Shown: positions 53,691 through 62,784 of the stretch, piece after piece
Layout: each line of letters opens with the position of its first letter
How positions within the stretch are numbered: the first letter of the stretch is position 1
Source: Cytophagales bacterium
Lineage (GTDB): Bacteria > Bacteroidota > Bacteroidia > Cytophagales > Spirosomataceae
Assembly: GCA_004292855.1 (NCBI GenBank)
Contig: RDXN01000048.1
Location: 35,352-99,351, forward strand
Reading direction: 5' to 3'
Length of the DNA: 64,000 nucleotides
Position numbers and translations under genes: made by a program
Notes under the pieces: model-generated
Databases searched by the model: none
What the model was told of the DNA's origin: nothing
Seen by the model: only the letters and a program-made list of their open reading frames with translations

Positions 53691-54044
53691 GATCCGAAAA
53701 AGAATATATCAGATGGGTTGCTCGTTGGCAATTAGGCCATATGAAGCAAGGTTTGAGCCATTAAAAAGGCGTTTCATGTGGTCAGAGACCCTGTTTGATT
53801 ACTATTTGCTATTTTCAATGCGATAACTTACTGACATTCAATGAAATTTTTTTCATGTGTTAATAGTATGAAAAATTGGTTAATTAATGATCATTTAATT
53901 GTGTCTAAATCAGTAGATTAAGTATTTGGAGTAACTATTGGGTAAAATAAAACACGTTGCCAACAACTATGCCACACAAATAAAAAACCGCCGACTCCAT
54001 TGGAATCGACGGTTTTTTAATCGGTAATCGGTACGCGCCTGCGC
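53691..54044. other. AT-rich gap upstream of giant gene A
   Basis: This 354-bp region holds the terminator of giant gene B at its right end and presumably the promoter of gene A. I see no exact TAnnTTTG box next to the ATG and no open frame. It is clearly richer in A+T than its surroundings. Confidence 0.4.
53982..54018 (-). terminator. Terminator of giant protein B
   Basis: AAAAAACCG-CCGA pairs with TCGA-CGGTTTTTT around a 12-base loop, 27 bases past the stop. A T run is present on both sides. Confidence 0.8.
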
Positions 54045-57000
54045 CTAAGGCCGGGTGATCTTACGAACCAAAACAGGTACGCAAACGGGTTTACAAACGC
54101 AGTTGGCAGTTAGCGTTACGGTCAGGTCGCGGGGGCAACTGAGCGTGCCGTTTATCATAACCCAAACTCGCACCGTGTAGCTACCCTCGGCCAGGTTACT
54201 TGCCAGAATACCATTGGCCGGAACTGTTGTGGCCGTTGCGGGCGTGGCTGTGGCTGCCGAGAAACTGCCGCCCGGCGAAATCTGGTAGTAATACCCACTC
54301 GGATCAGCCCCCAGGTTGGTTAGCGTGATCTGCCCGTTGGCTTGTGGGGTCGTGCCGGTACAGGTGGGTTGCCGGGTTAGAGCCGTGTACGACGGAACTT
54401 CGGTTTCTTCGACCGTAATCGGGCAGCACGAAAGCTCGGCGCAGCGGCTCCCTATTCCATCGTTAACAACCAGTTCGTAGTCGCCCGCCTGCGTGGCGGT
54501 GTAGCTGTTGAGGGTGCCGTCGGACACCTGCACGCTGCTTGCCGAGCCGGGGGCCGTGAAGTACCACTGGTAGCGGTCGAAACCGGCAGGGGCACTCAAC
54601 TCAACCGCAAATGCAGTTCCCTTACAAACCGTAAAGGGCACGGTGGTACAAACTTGCACTTCCAGGTCGGGTTGGTCGGGGTTGGGAGAGCGCGTGCGGG
54701 CCGAGTTGTACACGATGCCTTCGGCCAACACACTCGCCGAGAACGTCAGCGTGGCAGTTGCACCGGCGGGCAGGCTCGCAATGGCCCACATACCGCCCCG
54801 GAAGTCGGGCGTGAAACTACCCGTCGACGTGGTGGCCGAGTTCGGTACGATGCTGATGCCTGCTGAGTACGTGTCGCTCACCACAATGCTCGTAGCCGCT
54901 ACGGGACCCGTGTTTACCAGCGTTACGGTGTATGAAATCACCTGCCCCACTTTCGCTTTCCGGGCACTTACGGCCTTGAAAAGAGCCAGTTCGGGGCCAA
55001 CCGAACACGAGGTCGGGGCCGAATAATTCGCGAGGGTCGATGAGCAACCCGGCAGCGTGGCCGTTACGGTACGACCAAGCCCGTTGCTCGGTAGTCCATT
55101 AAAAATTGCGGTAGCCGTAAAGCTGCTGAATCCGGCACCAATAGCCGTTGTTTGGCTCAGGGGGCCATCGGTGATAGTCAGCGTGCCGCCACTGTTCGTA
55201 TTCTGAATCACCACAACCACCGTCGAACTGTACGTTCCCGTGGTCGTTTGGCACACGCCAGCCGAGGCCGTTGCCGACACCGAGCAAATCGGGGCCACCG
55301 AACACGAAGCCGGGGCCGTGTAGGTGGTGGTCATCGACGAGCAACCCGGCAACGTTGCCGTAACCGTGCGGCTCGTGCCATTGCTGGGCAAGTTGTTGAA
55401 CGTGGCCGTGCCGGTAAATGAGCCTAGCCCTGCCGGAACGGCGAGCGTCAGGCTGCTGCTGCCATCCGTCACGGTGAGCACGCCCCCCGCACCCGTGGTC
55501 GAGATTTGCACAACTACCGTCGAGCTAAACGTGTTTGCGGCCGTTTGGCAAAGACCCGCCGTTGGCGTAGCCATCAACGAGCAAACCGTACAGGCTAACG
55601 GGGCCGCAAACGTAGTGCTGGTTTGCCCACAAGCCGTGCCCGAGAACAGAGCCGTGGCTGTTTTGGTCAGTCCGTCGGAGTTCAGGTTGTTTGCCACGAA
55701 GCCAATAGTGTTGGAGGCCCCCGCCGTCAGGCTGAACACCTGCGACTGACCCGCCACCGTAAGCGTGACCGACCCTGTTGCCGGGTTCGTAACCGTTAAG
55801 GTGGCCGTTGCCGAATAGGTGTTGGTGACGGAGTTGCAAACGCCTTTCGTAACCACTAAACTAGCTGAACAGAGCGGAGCTACCGAACACGCGACCGGAG
55901 CCGAATAGGTTGAACTGACTTGCCCGCAGGCCGTGCCGGAGAAGAGTACGGTTGCTGTTTTTGCCGCCCCGTCTGCTATCAGCCCATTTGCCTCAAACGT
56001 AACCGAAGCCGTGCCTGCCGAGAGGGTAATGGGTTGGCTGCTTAAGCCACCAACCGTAATGGTTACCGTTTGGGGGACTGTGCCGTTTTGAACGAGCAGG
56101 GTAGCCGTAGCCGAATAGGTATTTGTAGCCGACACACACAAGCCCGCCGTAACTGTCAAACTAGCCGAACAAGGCAAAGCCACCGAACACGCAACCGGGG
56201 CCGAGTAGGTTGCCGATGAACTTCCGCAACCCGCCAAACTAACCGACACGATTCGGGTGCTGCCATCCGAAGGTAACCCACCAAAAATGGCGGCCACACT
56301 CGTGAAGTTGCTTGCCACAGCCACGGTTTGGCTCGACGCGCCGTCGCTAATCGTGGCAACACCTGCTACCGCGTTGGTCAAACGCACCGTAACGGTTGAA
56401 CTGTAGGTGTTGGCGGCCGGCGTTCCGGGGGCTGTTTGGCAAATACCCGCCGTGGGGACCACCGTGAGCGAGCAAACCGGGGCCACCGAACACGAGGCCG
56501 GGGCCGCGTAAGTTTGGGTAACGGGCGCACAGGCCGTGTTGGAGAACGAGGCCGTTACACTGAACGTTTGGCCGTTGCTCACCAACCCGCTGAAACTGAA
56601 CGTACCACTACTTGTACCGGCTGGCAGTGTGCGGGTAAAGGCGGGCGAGAACGCCACCGAACTCACCGTTAAGGTGCCACTGCCAGGCACGTTGGTGGCC
56701 GACACCTGCCCGCTCAGGGTGTAGGTGTTATTCGCCGACTGACACAGCCCCGGTGTAACGGTCATGCTAAGGCCACAAACGGGTGGGGGCGTGGCTGTCA
56801 GGCAGAAGTTGTCCACCTTCGACCAGTAATCAGATCCGGTGCCCGCCGATGAACTCACTGCACACACCCGTACCTGCGTGGTGCCTGCCGGTGCCACGCC
56901 CGACAGGGTGTATGGCCCACCAAACATATTGTTGCTGGTGAAAAGATGCGTGATGGTTTGTGTTTGGGGTGAGCCAAGAACGGCACTGCTGCTGTTCAGG

Positions 57001-59963
57001 AAAGACAACGTAACGGTTTGCCCGTTGGCCACGTGAACACCCGCGAAGAACTGGAGTGTGTAGCTTCCGCCCGCCGTTGCCGACACCGACTGACACATGG
57101 AATTATTGTCGCCCGAGAAACCAAAGGCGTACCCGTCGGGGGCTGCGAAGTCTGCCGTTGGGTTATTGTCGCCAGTGCCGCCTGTCCAGCCCGGTGGAGG
57201 CACCAGAAACTGCTGACCAGTGGGCGGCACGGGGAATCCCTGCTCAAACGACGGGTTTTGCAACAAGTTGGTGCCCAGGCAGGGAACCGCCGTGCAACTC
57301 ACAGGCGATAGGTACGTAAGGCTCACCGCCCCGCAAACCGCGTTCGAGAGGGTGGTTGTGAGCGTGTGCGAACGCCCTCCGCTCACCAACCCGGTCAAGG
57401 TAAAGCTCACACTCGACGCGTTGGCTGGTACACTTATCGTTGTGCTTGCCAACGATGTGTTGGTGCCTTCGTCGTTGATGATCAGTGTGCCGCCGGGGGT
57501 GGCCGTAAACCGGACCGTTCCCGTTACCACATACGAGTTCGTGGCCGACTGACAGGTGCCGGGGGTGGCACTCAAACTAACCAGACAAGGTTGGGCGGGT
57601 GTGTAGCCCGCGTCGAAGGTATGGACGTTGTTGCCGGAGCCGTCGGTGGTGAGCGAGGACACGCCCGCTGCCGAGGGGTCGGAGTCGGTGGCCGTATTGC
57701 TGCCTGTTTTGGTGGTGGTCAGCGTTCGGCCAGCCGCCAAAATGGTCGGGAATTTTACCTGATAAGCCGTGTTTGGTTGCAGGGCGGTTGTGCTTGCGCT
57801 GCTAAACACATACTGCCCGTTGGTGTCGGTGGTGGTGGTGGCAATCAGTACACCCGCCCCCGTGCAGAGCGAAACGCTGATGCCGCCCAGGCCGGGTTCG
57901 CCCGCGTCCTGCTGCCCGTCGCGGTCGGTGTCGAGCCACACGCGGTTACCAATCTCGATAGGTGGGTTGGTGAGGGCTGCTTCCAGATCGCCCAACCCAA
58001 AGGCTTTTCCGTACAGTTGTTGCCAGCCGCTTCCGTAAAGTTTAACGGTCTGCGACCAGGTGCCGGTGGTGGTGTTGTACCAATGAACGCCCCCCGTTGA
58101 GAAGTAGCCTTCGCCGGGTGTGCCGCCGTACGGGAAGGGGTCAACCATTGGGGCGAGCATGTTGCCCGTACCCATTACTTTAGCCAGTGCCCCCATCACG
58201 GACTCGTCCGACCCGTCGCCACCGGCGTCCTGGTAAAACTCGCCCGGGGCTGTGGTTGATGTAGCATCACTAGTGTAACCCTGTCGCGTATTTTGTCCCC
58301 CGGTAAAGTTGGGGCCGCAGTCTCCCATGGTGTTTTCGAGCGACCAACTCCGGCTCGCCGGGTTGTAGCAGGCATGCAGCATGTCGCCGTGGGTAATGGG
58401 CACAATAAGTGTCCGACGTCCGTCAGTAACGGGCAGGTAATTACCGAAGCCCAGCTTGTGACCGGCCAGGTTGCCCATAGCAATCACCATGTTGTTATTC
58501 TCGTCGAACTCAATATCGCTCACCACTGGCTCCGAAAATGCTACGTTCATGATGAACTGGTTGACGTCGGCGGGGAGAGCCACGCCCGTTTGCGAGAAGG
58601 ACGTCGACCAGGGCCGCCATTCCTGAGTGAAGTCGCGGTAACTGGTGTTGATGGTCAGCACGGGCGAGAGACCTGCCGAGACATTGGCCGGGTCGAACCG
58701 CATGACGTAGGCCCGGAGGTCGGCCTTGTTTTGACTACCACTGGCGTCGCATACTAGCCCGATGTAGCCTTGCTCTTTGTAGATTTTCAACGCCCACGGG
58801 CGCAAAATGCCGTTAGGACACGTTGGTGCTCCACTCAACGCGCTCAGTGTGTATGACTTCACTTTGCTGCCCAGGGCCGCTGCCGACAGGGTCGAGAGGT
58901 CGGACGAGGCATCGATTTCGAGCAGTGAACGCTGGAACAGGTTGGTGGCAAATAACTTCTGAGTGCTTTCCTGAAAATCAATATCGCCGTAGCTCATTCG
59001 GCCCACTTTGGCATAGGCGTCGAGGTCGTAGGAGGGGCTGTTTGGGGTATCGGCAATATAGTTGAGGCTGCTCGAACTGGTGGTTCGGGTAATGGTGCCG
59101 AAATTGAGCACCCCGCCCTGAGCCGCCGTAACGCCTTCCAGATTAAAAAAGGCTTTGTTGCTGAACGTAGCCGTGGTGTTGAGGTTGCTCACCCGCACCG
59201 TGAAGATAGCCCCGAAACCCTGCGGCCCCACGCCCGAATGGCGTTTGGCAAACGTAGACATGTAATACGTTTGCGCCTTCTTGTTGAACGCCACGCCCCA
59301 CACCGTACCCAGTTCGTTTACCTGATAGGGCATGCTCTTATCGGTCGGGACATCGAGGCTTGGGAACATCGCACCGCTCCCGTTCGTGAATGTGCCCGTG
59401 GGGGAGTTGGCACTCTGCTTGAAGGCCACCAGTGCAGGGTCGGCATTATAAGCCCCCGTGATCGTTCCCTGCACGTAACAGGGAATCACATACGTAGGAT
59501 CGGGAATGTTGGTGCGGTCCCAGTAGTCGTCAGGGGAGTTTACGGCCAGATTTTGGGTGGCCGTTGTGGGAAACATCAGGAGCGTGCCCCCGGTGGCGGC
59601 ATTGGCCGCAAAGGTGTAGCCGTCGGGCAGAATAAACTCCAGGCGAACCTGCCCCGTGGTGCCGCTGCTAACCGAGTACGAACCACTCGATGTAGTGGCG
59701 GTGTTGCTGCCGCCATACGAAACCGTAAGCAAGGTTCCGGCGGGGTCGGTAGCCACTACCCGAACGCCCGGCATGCCGGGTTCGTTGTAGGTTGCGGTGT
59801 TTTCTTTGGAGCCGTTGGCGTTGAAATCTTTAAACACCGTTCCCGACACGCTCTGCCCAACCGAAAGCGAAGGAATCAGAAACAATAGAGCAATAACAAA
59901 CTTGTAGTATGAGGAGGGAACGCATCCGCTGCCCCTAATGGCAAGGACGTAGAAATGTTTCAT
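54045..59963 (-). CDS. Giant secreted protein B: lead module, SdrD-B, seven Cys-rich Ig-like repeats, DUF11, Cys-rich C-terminus
   Basis: A 1972-residue surface protein. The order is: signal peptide (to about residue 37, SVGQ); SdrD-B-like domain (SGTVFKDFNANG); lead module (about 155-665; LRPWALKIYKEQGYIG, DIEFDENNNMVIAM); SdrD-B (IGNRVWLDTDRDG, about 669); a first Cys-rich repeat (about 790-895); a binding-module-like domain (LLQNPSFEQG, about 900-1060); six more repeats of about 95-100 residues (start C-x-[AL]; x(8)-C; end SAPxxCSVA; about 1062-1650); DUF11 (about 1654); C-terminal Cys-rich domain (about 1775-1972, ending CVPVLVRKITRP). The ATG at 59963 opens the signal peptide. No known sorting motif is visible. 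Confidence 0.8.
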   Translation of the reverse strand: MKHFYVLAIRGSGCVPSSYYKFVIALLFLIPSLSVGQSVSGTVFKDFNANGSKENTATYNEPGMPGVRVVATDPAGTLLTVSYGGSNTATTSSGSYSVSSGTTGQVRLEFILPDGYTFAANAATGGTLLMFPTTATQNLAVNSPDDYWDRTNIPDPTYVIPCYVQGTITGAYNADPALVAFKQSANSPTGTFTNGSGAMFPSLDVPTDKSMPYQVNELGTVWGVAFNKKAQTYYMSTFAKRHSGVGPQGFGAIFTVRVSNLNTTATFSNKAFFNLEGVTAAQGGVLNFGTITRTTSSSSLNYIADTPNSPSYDLDAYAKVGRMSYGDIDFQESTQKLFATNLFQRSLLEIDASSDLSTLSAAALGSKVKSYTLSALSGAPTCPNGILRPWALKIYKEQGYIGLVCDASGSQNKADLRAYVMRFDPANVSAGLSPVLTINTSYRDFTQEWRPWSTSFSQTGVALPADVNQFIMNVAFSEPVVSDIEFDENNNMVIAMGNLAGHKLGFGNYLPVTDGRRTLIVPITHGDMLHACYNPASRSWSLENTMGDCGPNFTGGQNTRQGYTSDATSTTAPGEFYQDAGGDGSDESVMGALAKVMGTGNMLAPMVDPFPYGGTPGEGYFSTGGVHWYNTTTGTWSQTVKLYGSGWQQLYGKAFGLGDLEAALTNPPIEIGNRVWLDTDRDGQQDAGEPGLGGISVSLCTGAGVLIATTTTDTNGQYVFSSASTTALQPNTAYQVKFPTILAAGRTLTTTKTGSNTATDSDPSAAGVSSLTTDGSGNNVHTFDAGYTPAQPCLVSLSATPGTCQSATNSYVVTGTVRFTATPGGTLIINDEGTNTSLASTTISVPANASSVSFTLTGLVSGGRSHTLTTTLSNAVCGAVSLTYLSPVSCTAVPCLGTNLLQNPSFEQGFPVPPTGQQFLVPPPGWTGGTGDNNPTADFAAPDGYAFGFSGDNNSMCQSVSATAGGSYTLQFFAGVHVANGQTVTLSFLNSSSAVLGSPQTQTITHLFTSNNMFGGPYTLSGVAPAGTTQVRVCAVSSSAGTGSDYWSKVDNFCLTATPPPVCGLSMTVTPGLCQSANNTYTLSGQVSATNVPGSGTLTVSSVAFSPAFTRTLPAGTSSGTFSFSGLVSNGQTFSVTASFSNTACAPVTQTYAAPASCSVAPVCSLTVVPTAGICQTAPGTPAANTYSSTVTVRLTNAVAGVATISDGASSQTVAVASNFTSVAAIFGGLPSDGSTRIVSVSLAGCGSSSATYSAPVACSVALPCSASLTVTAGLCVSATNTYSATATLLVQNGTVPQTVTITVGGLSSQPITLSAGTASVTFEANGLIADGAAKTATVLFSGTACGQVSSTYSAPVACSVAPLCSASLVVTKGVCNSVTNTYSATATLTVTNPATGSVTLTVAGQSQVFSLTAGASNTIGFVANNLNSDGLTKTATALFSGTACGQTSTTFAAPLACTVCSLMATPTAGLCQTAANTFSSTVVVQISTTGAGGVLTVTDGSSSLTLAVPAGLGSFTGTATFNNLPSNGTSRTVTATLPGCSSMTTTYTAPASCSVAPICSVSATASAGVCQTTTGTYSSTVVVVIQNTNSGGTLTITDGPLSQTTAIGAGFSSFTATAIFNGLPSNGLGRTVTATLPGCSSTLANYSAPTSCSVGPELALFKAVSARKAKVGQVISYTVTLVNTGPVAATSIVVSDTYSAGISIVPNSATTSTGSFTPDFRGGMWAIASLPAGATATLTFSASVLAEGIVYNSARTRSPNPDQPDLEVQVCTTVPFTVCKGTAFAVELSAPAGFDRYQWYFTAPGSASSVQVSDGTLNSYTATQAGDYELVVNDGIGSRCAELSCCPITVEETEVPSYTALTRQPTCTGTTPQANGQITLTNLGADPSGYYYQISPGGSFSAATATPATATTVPANGILASNLAEGSYTVRVWVMINGTLSCPRDLTVTLTANCVCKPVCVPVLVRKITRP

Positions 59964-60231
59964 GACTCTATAATTTATGATACGGGCAGGCGTTTCGCCG
60001 AATACCCTAAAATCATGCAACTATAAAGCCATCCTCTCAGCAGCTAGCGCGAAGAGATGGATTATATATGAGAAAAAATTGATGTAAATACTTGATTGTG
60101 AATTGATTGCACAAGGTTGGGTAGAAAATTTGTTATGCACACAGTATGAATAAATTAGCCCTGTTCTCAAGGCAAATCTCCCTCCATGTATGCAACAGGA
60201 TGTGAACTAAATTGAACAAAAACTGTGCCAC

Positions 60232-62670
60232 TTATCGGATGCGCTCACTGCTAACGGGTACGCAGCCACTTTCGGGTAGGGCGGGTTCGCGCAGGGCCGC
60301 CAATGCACCATAGGCCACAATGCTCCAGAGTTGACTTTGGTGAATCGTAAACTCCCCGGTTAGCGGGGCCGACCGTTGCGAGAACCACCGCTCGTGGCCC
60401 GGCCAAACGGTAATATCGGTGGGGTAAATGGTGGGGGCGTTGGCCCGATAAGGCCAATTGAGGTTCCAAGGACCCATAGCTCCAAAATCCTGCACCCGCC
60501 ACGGACCATACGGAACAACGCCCGTACGCACGGTGCCGGGAGCCGACAGACTGAACCACGAGTCGAGGTGAAAAATCTGGCTTGGGGGGCGTTCGCCCAA
60601 ACCCGTTACCCATGTCTGATTCAGGGGGTTATTGCCCAAAAAATAATCGGCGGTGGTGCCAAAGTAGGGGAGGTATTGAGAGGCTTTGGCGGGTTTGCGG
60701 TCGCGCAGAATCCGGTAGCCCAGCACGCCCTCGGTAAGCATAGGCGAAGTCGATTGACCCACGAGCATCGGAAAATACCAATTGCCTCCCCAGCGGGCGG
60801 CCCGTTTATTAGCGGTTTCGAACGTGCTGAAATCGGCTTGCGCTTCAACGGCTGCGAGCACCTGCGTCAGTGCGGTAGGGTCGGGGATGCGGGTGCTGGG
60901 GAGCAACGCGTACAACCATGCTCCGTATTTGGCATCGCTGTCGGCCGCCCGTTCGTTGCGGGTGCCGAGGGTGGCCCAGTCGCTCAGAAATTGGCTGTGG
61001 TACGATTGCTCCCCCGTCAGCCGGAAGAGAGCCGCAGAAGCATACAGGCGCGTGTGGTACAGGTTCAGCGCACCGTCGAACCTGGGGTTCAGATCGCCTG
61101 AGCGGATGTTGGCGGTGGCCCAGGCATAGGCTTCGGTGGCTTCCTGTTGCCAGTTGATGCCTTCGGGGTCGGCTACGCCCGCCAGGGTTAGGCAATAGGC
61201 AAACTGAGCCGCCAACCCGGCATACCGGTAGGTCATAAACGGGTCTTCGCCCGACACGTACCAGTCGCGGGTGGTATCTTGCCAGGAGCCGCGCCCGCTG
61301 CCGTCCGGCGCGGCATCGGCCCCCCACAAGTCGCCCATCACGCGGGCACCACCCACCCCGCCGGTGCCGTAGCCCGCATCGAGAATGGCGTGGCGCGTGC
61401 GGTGGTAAAACCGAATGAGCCAACGGGCTTCGTCGAGAAGGTCGGGGCGGCCGTTGGCCTGTTCGGGGAGGTTCAACTGCCCATCGTTGAAGCGGTCAGG
61501 AAAACTCTCGAACAAGGCCATAAGCGTGGCAGGCACACTCGCGTGACTAAAATACGCGTCCCAATCGCCCGCGTCCTGATACCACCCCCAGGTGTCGATT
61601 GTCCCTTTCAGGCCAGCCTCCCACGCGGCTTTGTCGCCCGGTGTAGCATCGCTGTTGGTCACGTCCGGGTAGCGGGTCGTGGTGTATTTTAAGCGATTGG
61701 CGAAGCCGGGTGTCAGGGTGGGGTTATGCGGGGCTGGTCGGGGCTGATCGCTGTAGGGAGTCATGAGTTCAATCCCGCTACGTTGTTTGTATAACCCGTT
61801 CATAACCAGCCGAAAAGGCTCGTTGTACACCGCGTTGCCAATGTCGAATGGAAACGAGCAGCCCACCTCGTCGACGGCCAGTCGATAGGTGCCTGGCTGA
61901 CGGAAACACGAGAAATCGCATTCATACACCGTGGCCCCGCTGAAGTTTCCATTCGGGGTGTCGGTCTGTCCGGTCTCGGCCAGCGTTGGCGTGGCCCGAA
62001 ACGCGAGGGTGCCGCTGAAGGCCACCTGGTTGGTGCGTACATCGATAAGTTGAAAGGCCTTGCCCTGATACCCATTGAACGGCACGCTGCCACCGTCGCC
62101 TGCCCATTGGTACACATATCCGAACTTCAGCGGGGCATTGGGCTTGTAACCCACCTGATTAACGTGTACGGCCTCGGACCGGCTTGTGTGCGTATCGAAC
62201 GTAAATGCCCACACATTGCCATTATTGGCGAGCGAACCTGTCGTGAGTGTGTACGATTTGCCTGGCTGTAGCGGTTGCGGCAGATTTAAATAGATCCAGT
62301 GTTCTTTGGTATGGTCGGGGCGGCTGTTGATGCAGCCCAGCGTGTTGTCCCAACCGTCGCAAAACCAGGCAAAGGCGGTCCCCTTCGATTTCCGATTGAT
62401 GCTCAGCGGTTGTTGTGGCAATGTGTAAGTGGGGTCATCGGAACTTTGGAGGGCGTAACTGCCCGTTTGTCCTGCGGCAGTGGTGTTTAACGGCGCACCC
62501 TGAAATACCACCACGTCGTTACTGTTTTGCTGCCCGTTTCCGTGATACTGAACATACCCTTCGTTGACGTGAACCAGAACAACACGGCTGTTTAGCGGGG
62601 CAACGTCGGCTTGCTGCCCAAAACTGTTCGACTGGATGAATGCAAAGAGAATGAAAACAAGAACCCGCAT
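60232..62670 (-). CDS. Glycoside hydrolase family 9 (endoglucanase-type) with Ig-like N-domain
   Basis: Secreted 812-residue enzyme. The signal peptide (1-18, ending SFGQ) is followed by an extended N-terminal region, a CelD_N-type Ig domain (about 165-280; VNQVGYKPNAPLKFGYV) and the (alpha/alpha)6 GH9 catalytic domain (about 285-800). Catalytic marks are WYQDAGDWDAYFSH (the usual two Asp), YFLGNNPLNQTWVTGLGE with a following HLDSWFS in place of the usual HHR, and a Glu in PLTGEFTIHQSQ at the end. It cleaves beta-1,4-glucans or related chains by inversion. It lacks a C-terminal sorting domain despite being flanked by giant surface-protein genes. Confidence 0.86.
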   Translation of the reverse strand: MRVLVFILFAFIQSNSFGQQADVAPLNSRVVLVHVNEGYVQYHGNGQQNSNDVVVFQGAPLNTTAAGQTGSYALQSSDDPTYTLPQQPLSINRKSKGTAFAWFCDGWDNTLGCINSRPDHTKEHWIYLNLPQPLQPGKSYTLTTGSLANNGNVWAFTFDTHTSRSEAVHVNQVGYKPNAPLKFGYVYQWAGDGGSVPFNGYQGKAFQLIDVRTNQVAFSGTLAFRATPTLAETGQTDTPNGNFSGATVYECDFSCFRQPGTYRLAVDEVGCSFPFDIGNAVYNEPFRLVMNGLYKQRSGIELMTPYSDQPRPAPHNPTLTPGFANRLKYTTTRYPDVTNSDATPGDKAAWEAGLKGTIDTWGWYQDAGDWDAYFSHASVPATLMALFESFPDRFNDGQLNLPEQANGRPDLLDEARWLIRFYHRTRHAILDAGYGTGGVGGARVMGDLWGADAAPDGSGRGSWQDTTRDWYVSGEDPFMTYRYAGLAAQFAYCLTLAGVADPEGINWQQEATEAYAWATANIRSGDLNPRFDGALNLYHTRLYASAALFRLTGEQSYHSQFLSDWATLGTRNERAADSDAKYGAWLYALLPSTRIPDPTALTQVLAAVEAQADFSTFETANKRAARWGGNWYFPMLVGQSTSPMLTEGVLGYRILRDRKPAKASQYLPYFGTTADYFLGNNPLNQTWVTGLGERPPSQIFHLDSWFSLSAPGTVRTGVVPYGPWRVQDFGAMGPWNLNWPYRANAPTIYPTDITVWPGHERWFSQRSAPLTGEFTIHQSQLWSIVAYGALAALREPALPESGCVPVSSERIR

Positions 62671-62724
62671 TTGTTTATCTGTTTAGAAGGGCCGAGCAAC
62701 AATGGTGCCGCTAATGCTTAATAA

Positions 62725-62759
62725 AGAAGGTTCACCAGCCTGATGCTGATGAACCTTCT
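62725..62759 (-). terminator. Terminator of giant protein C
   Basis: AGAAGGTTCA/TGAACCTTCT with an additional inner CAGC/GCTG pair, 26 bases after the stop; minus-strand sequence continues CTTTATTAAG. Confidence 0.75.
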
Positions 62760-62784
62760 GGAAATTATCAGGACAATTATGGTT

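Noticed and set aside
55020..57610. Repeat region read as a possible CRISPR array
   Set aside because: The repeats are about 290 bp coding units with protein-level conservation in one frame.
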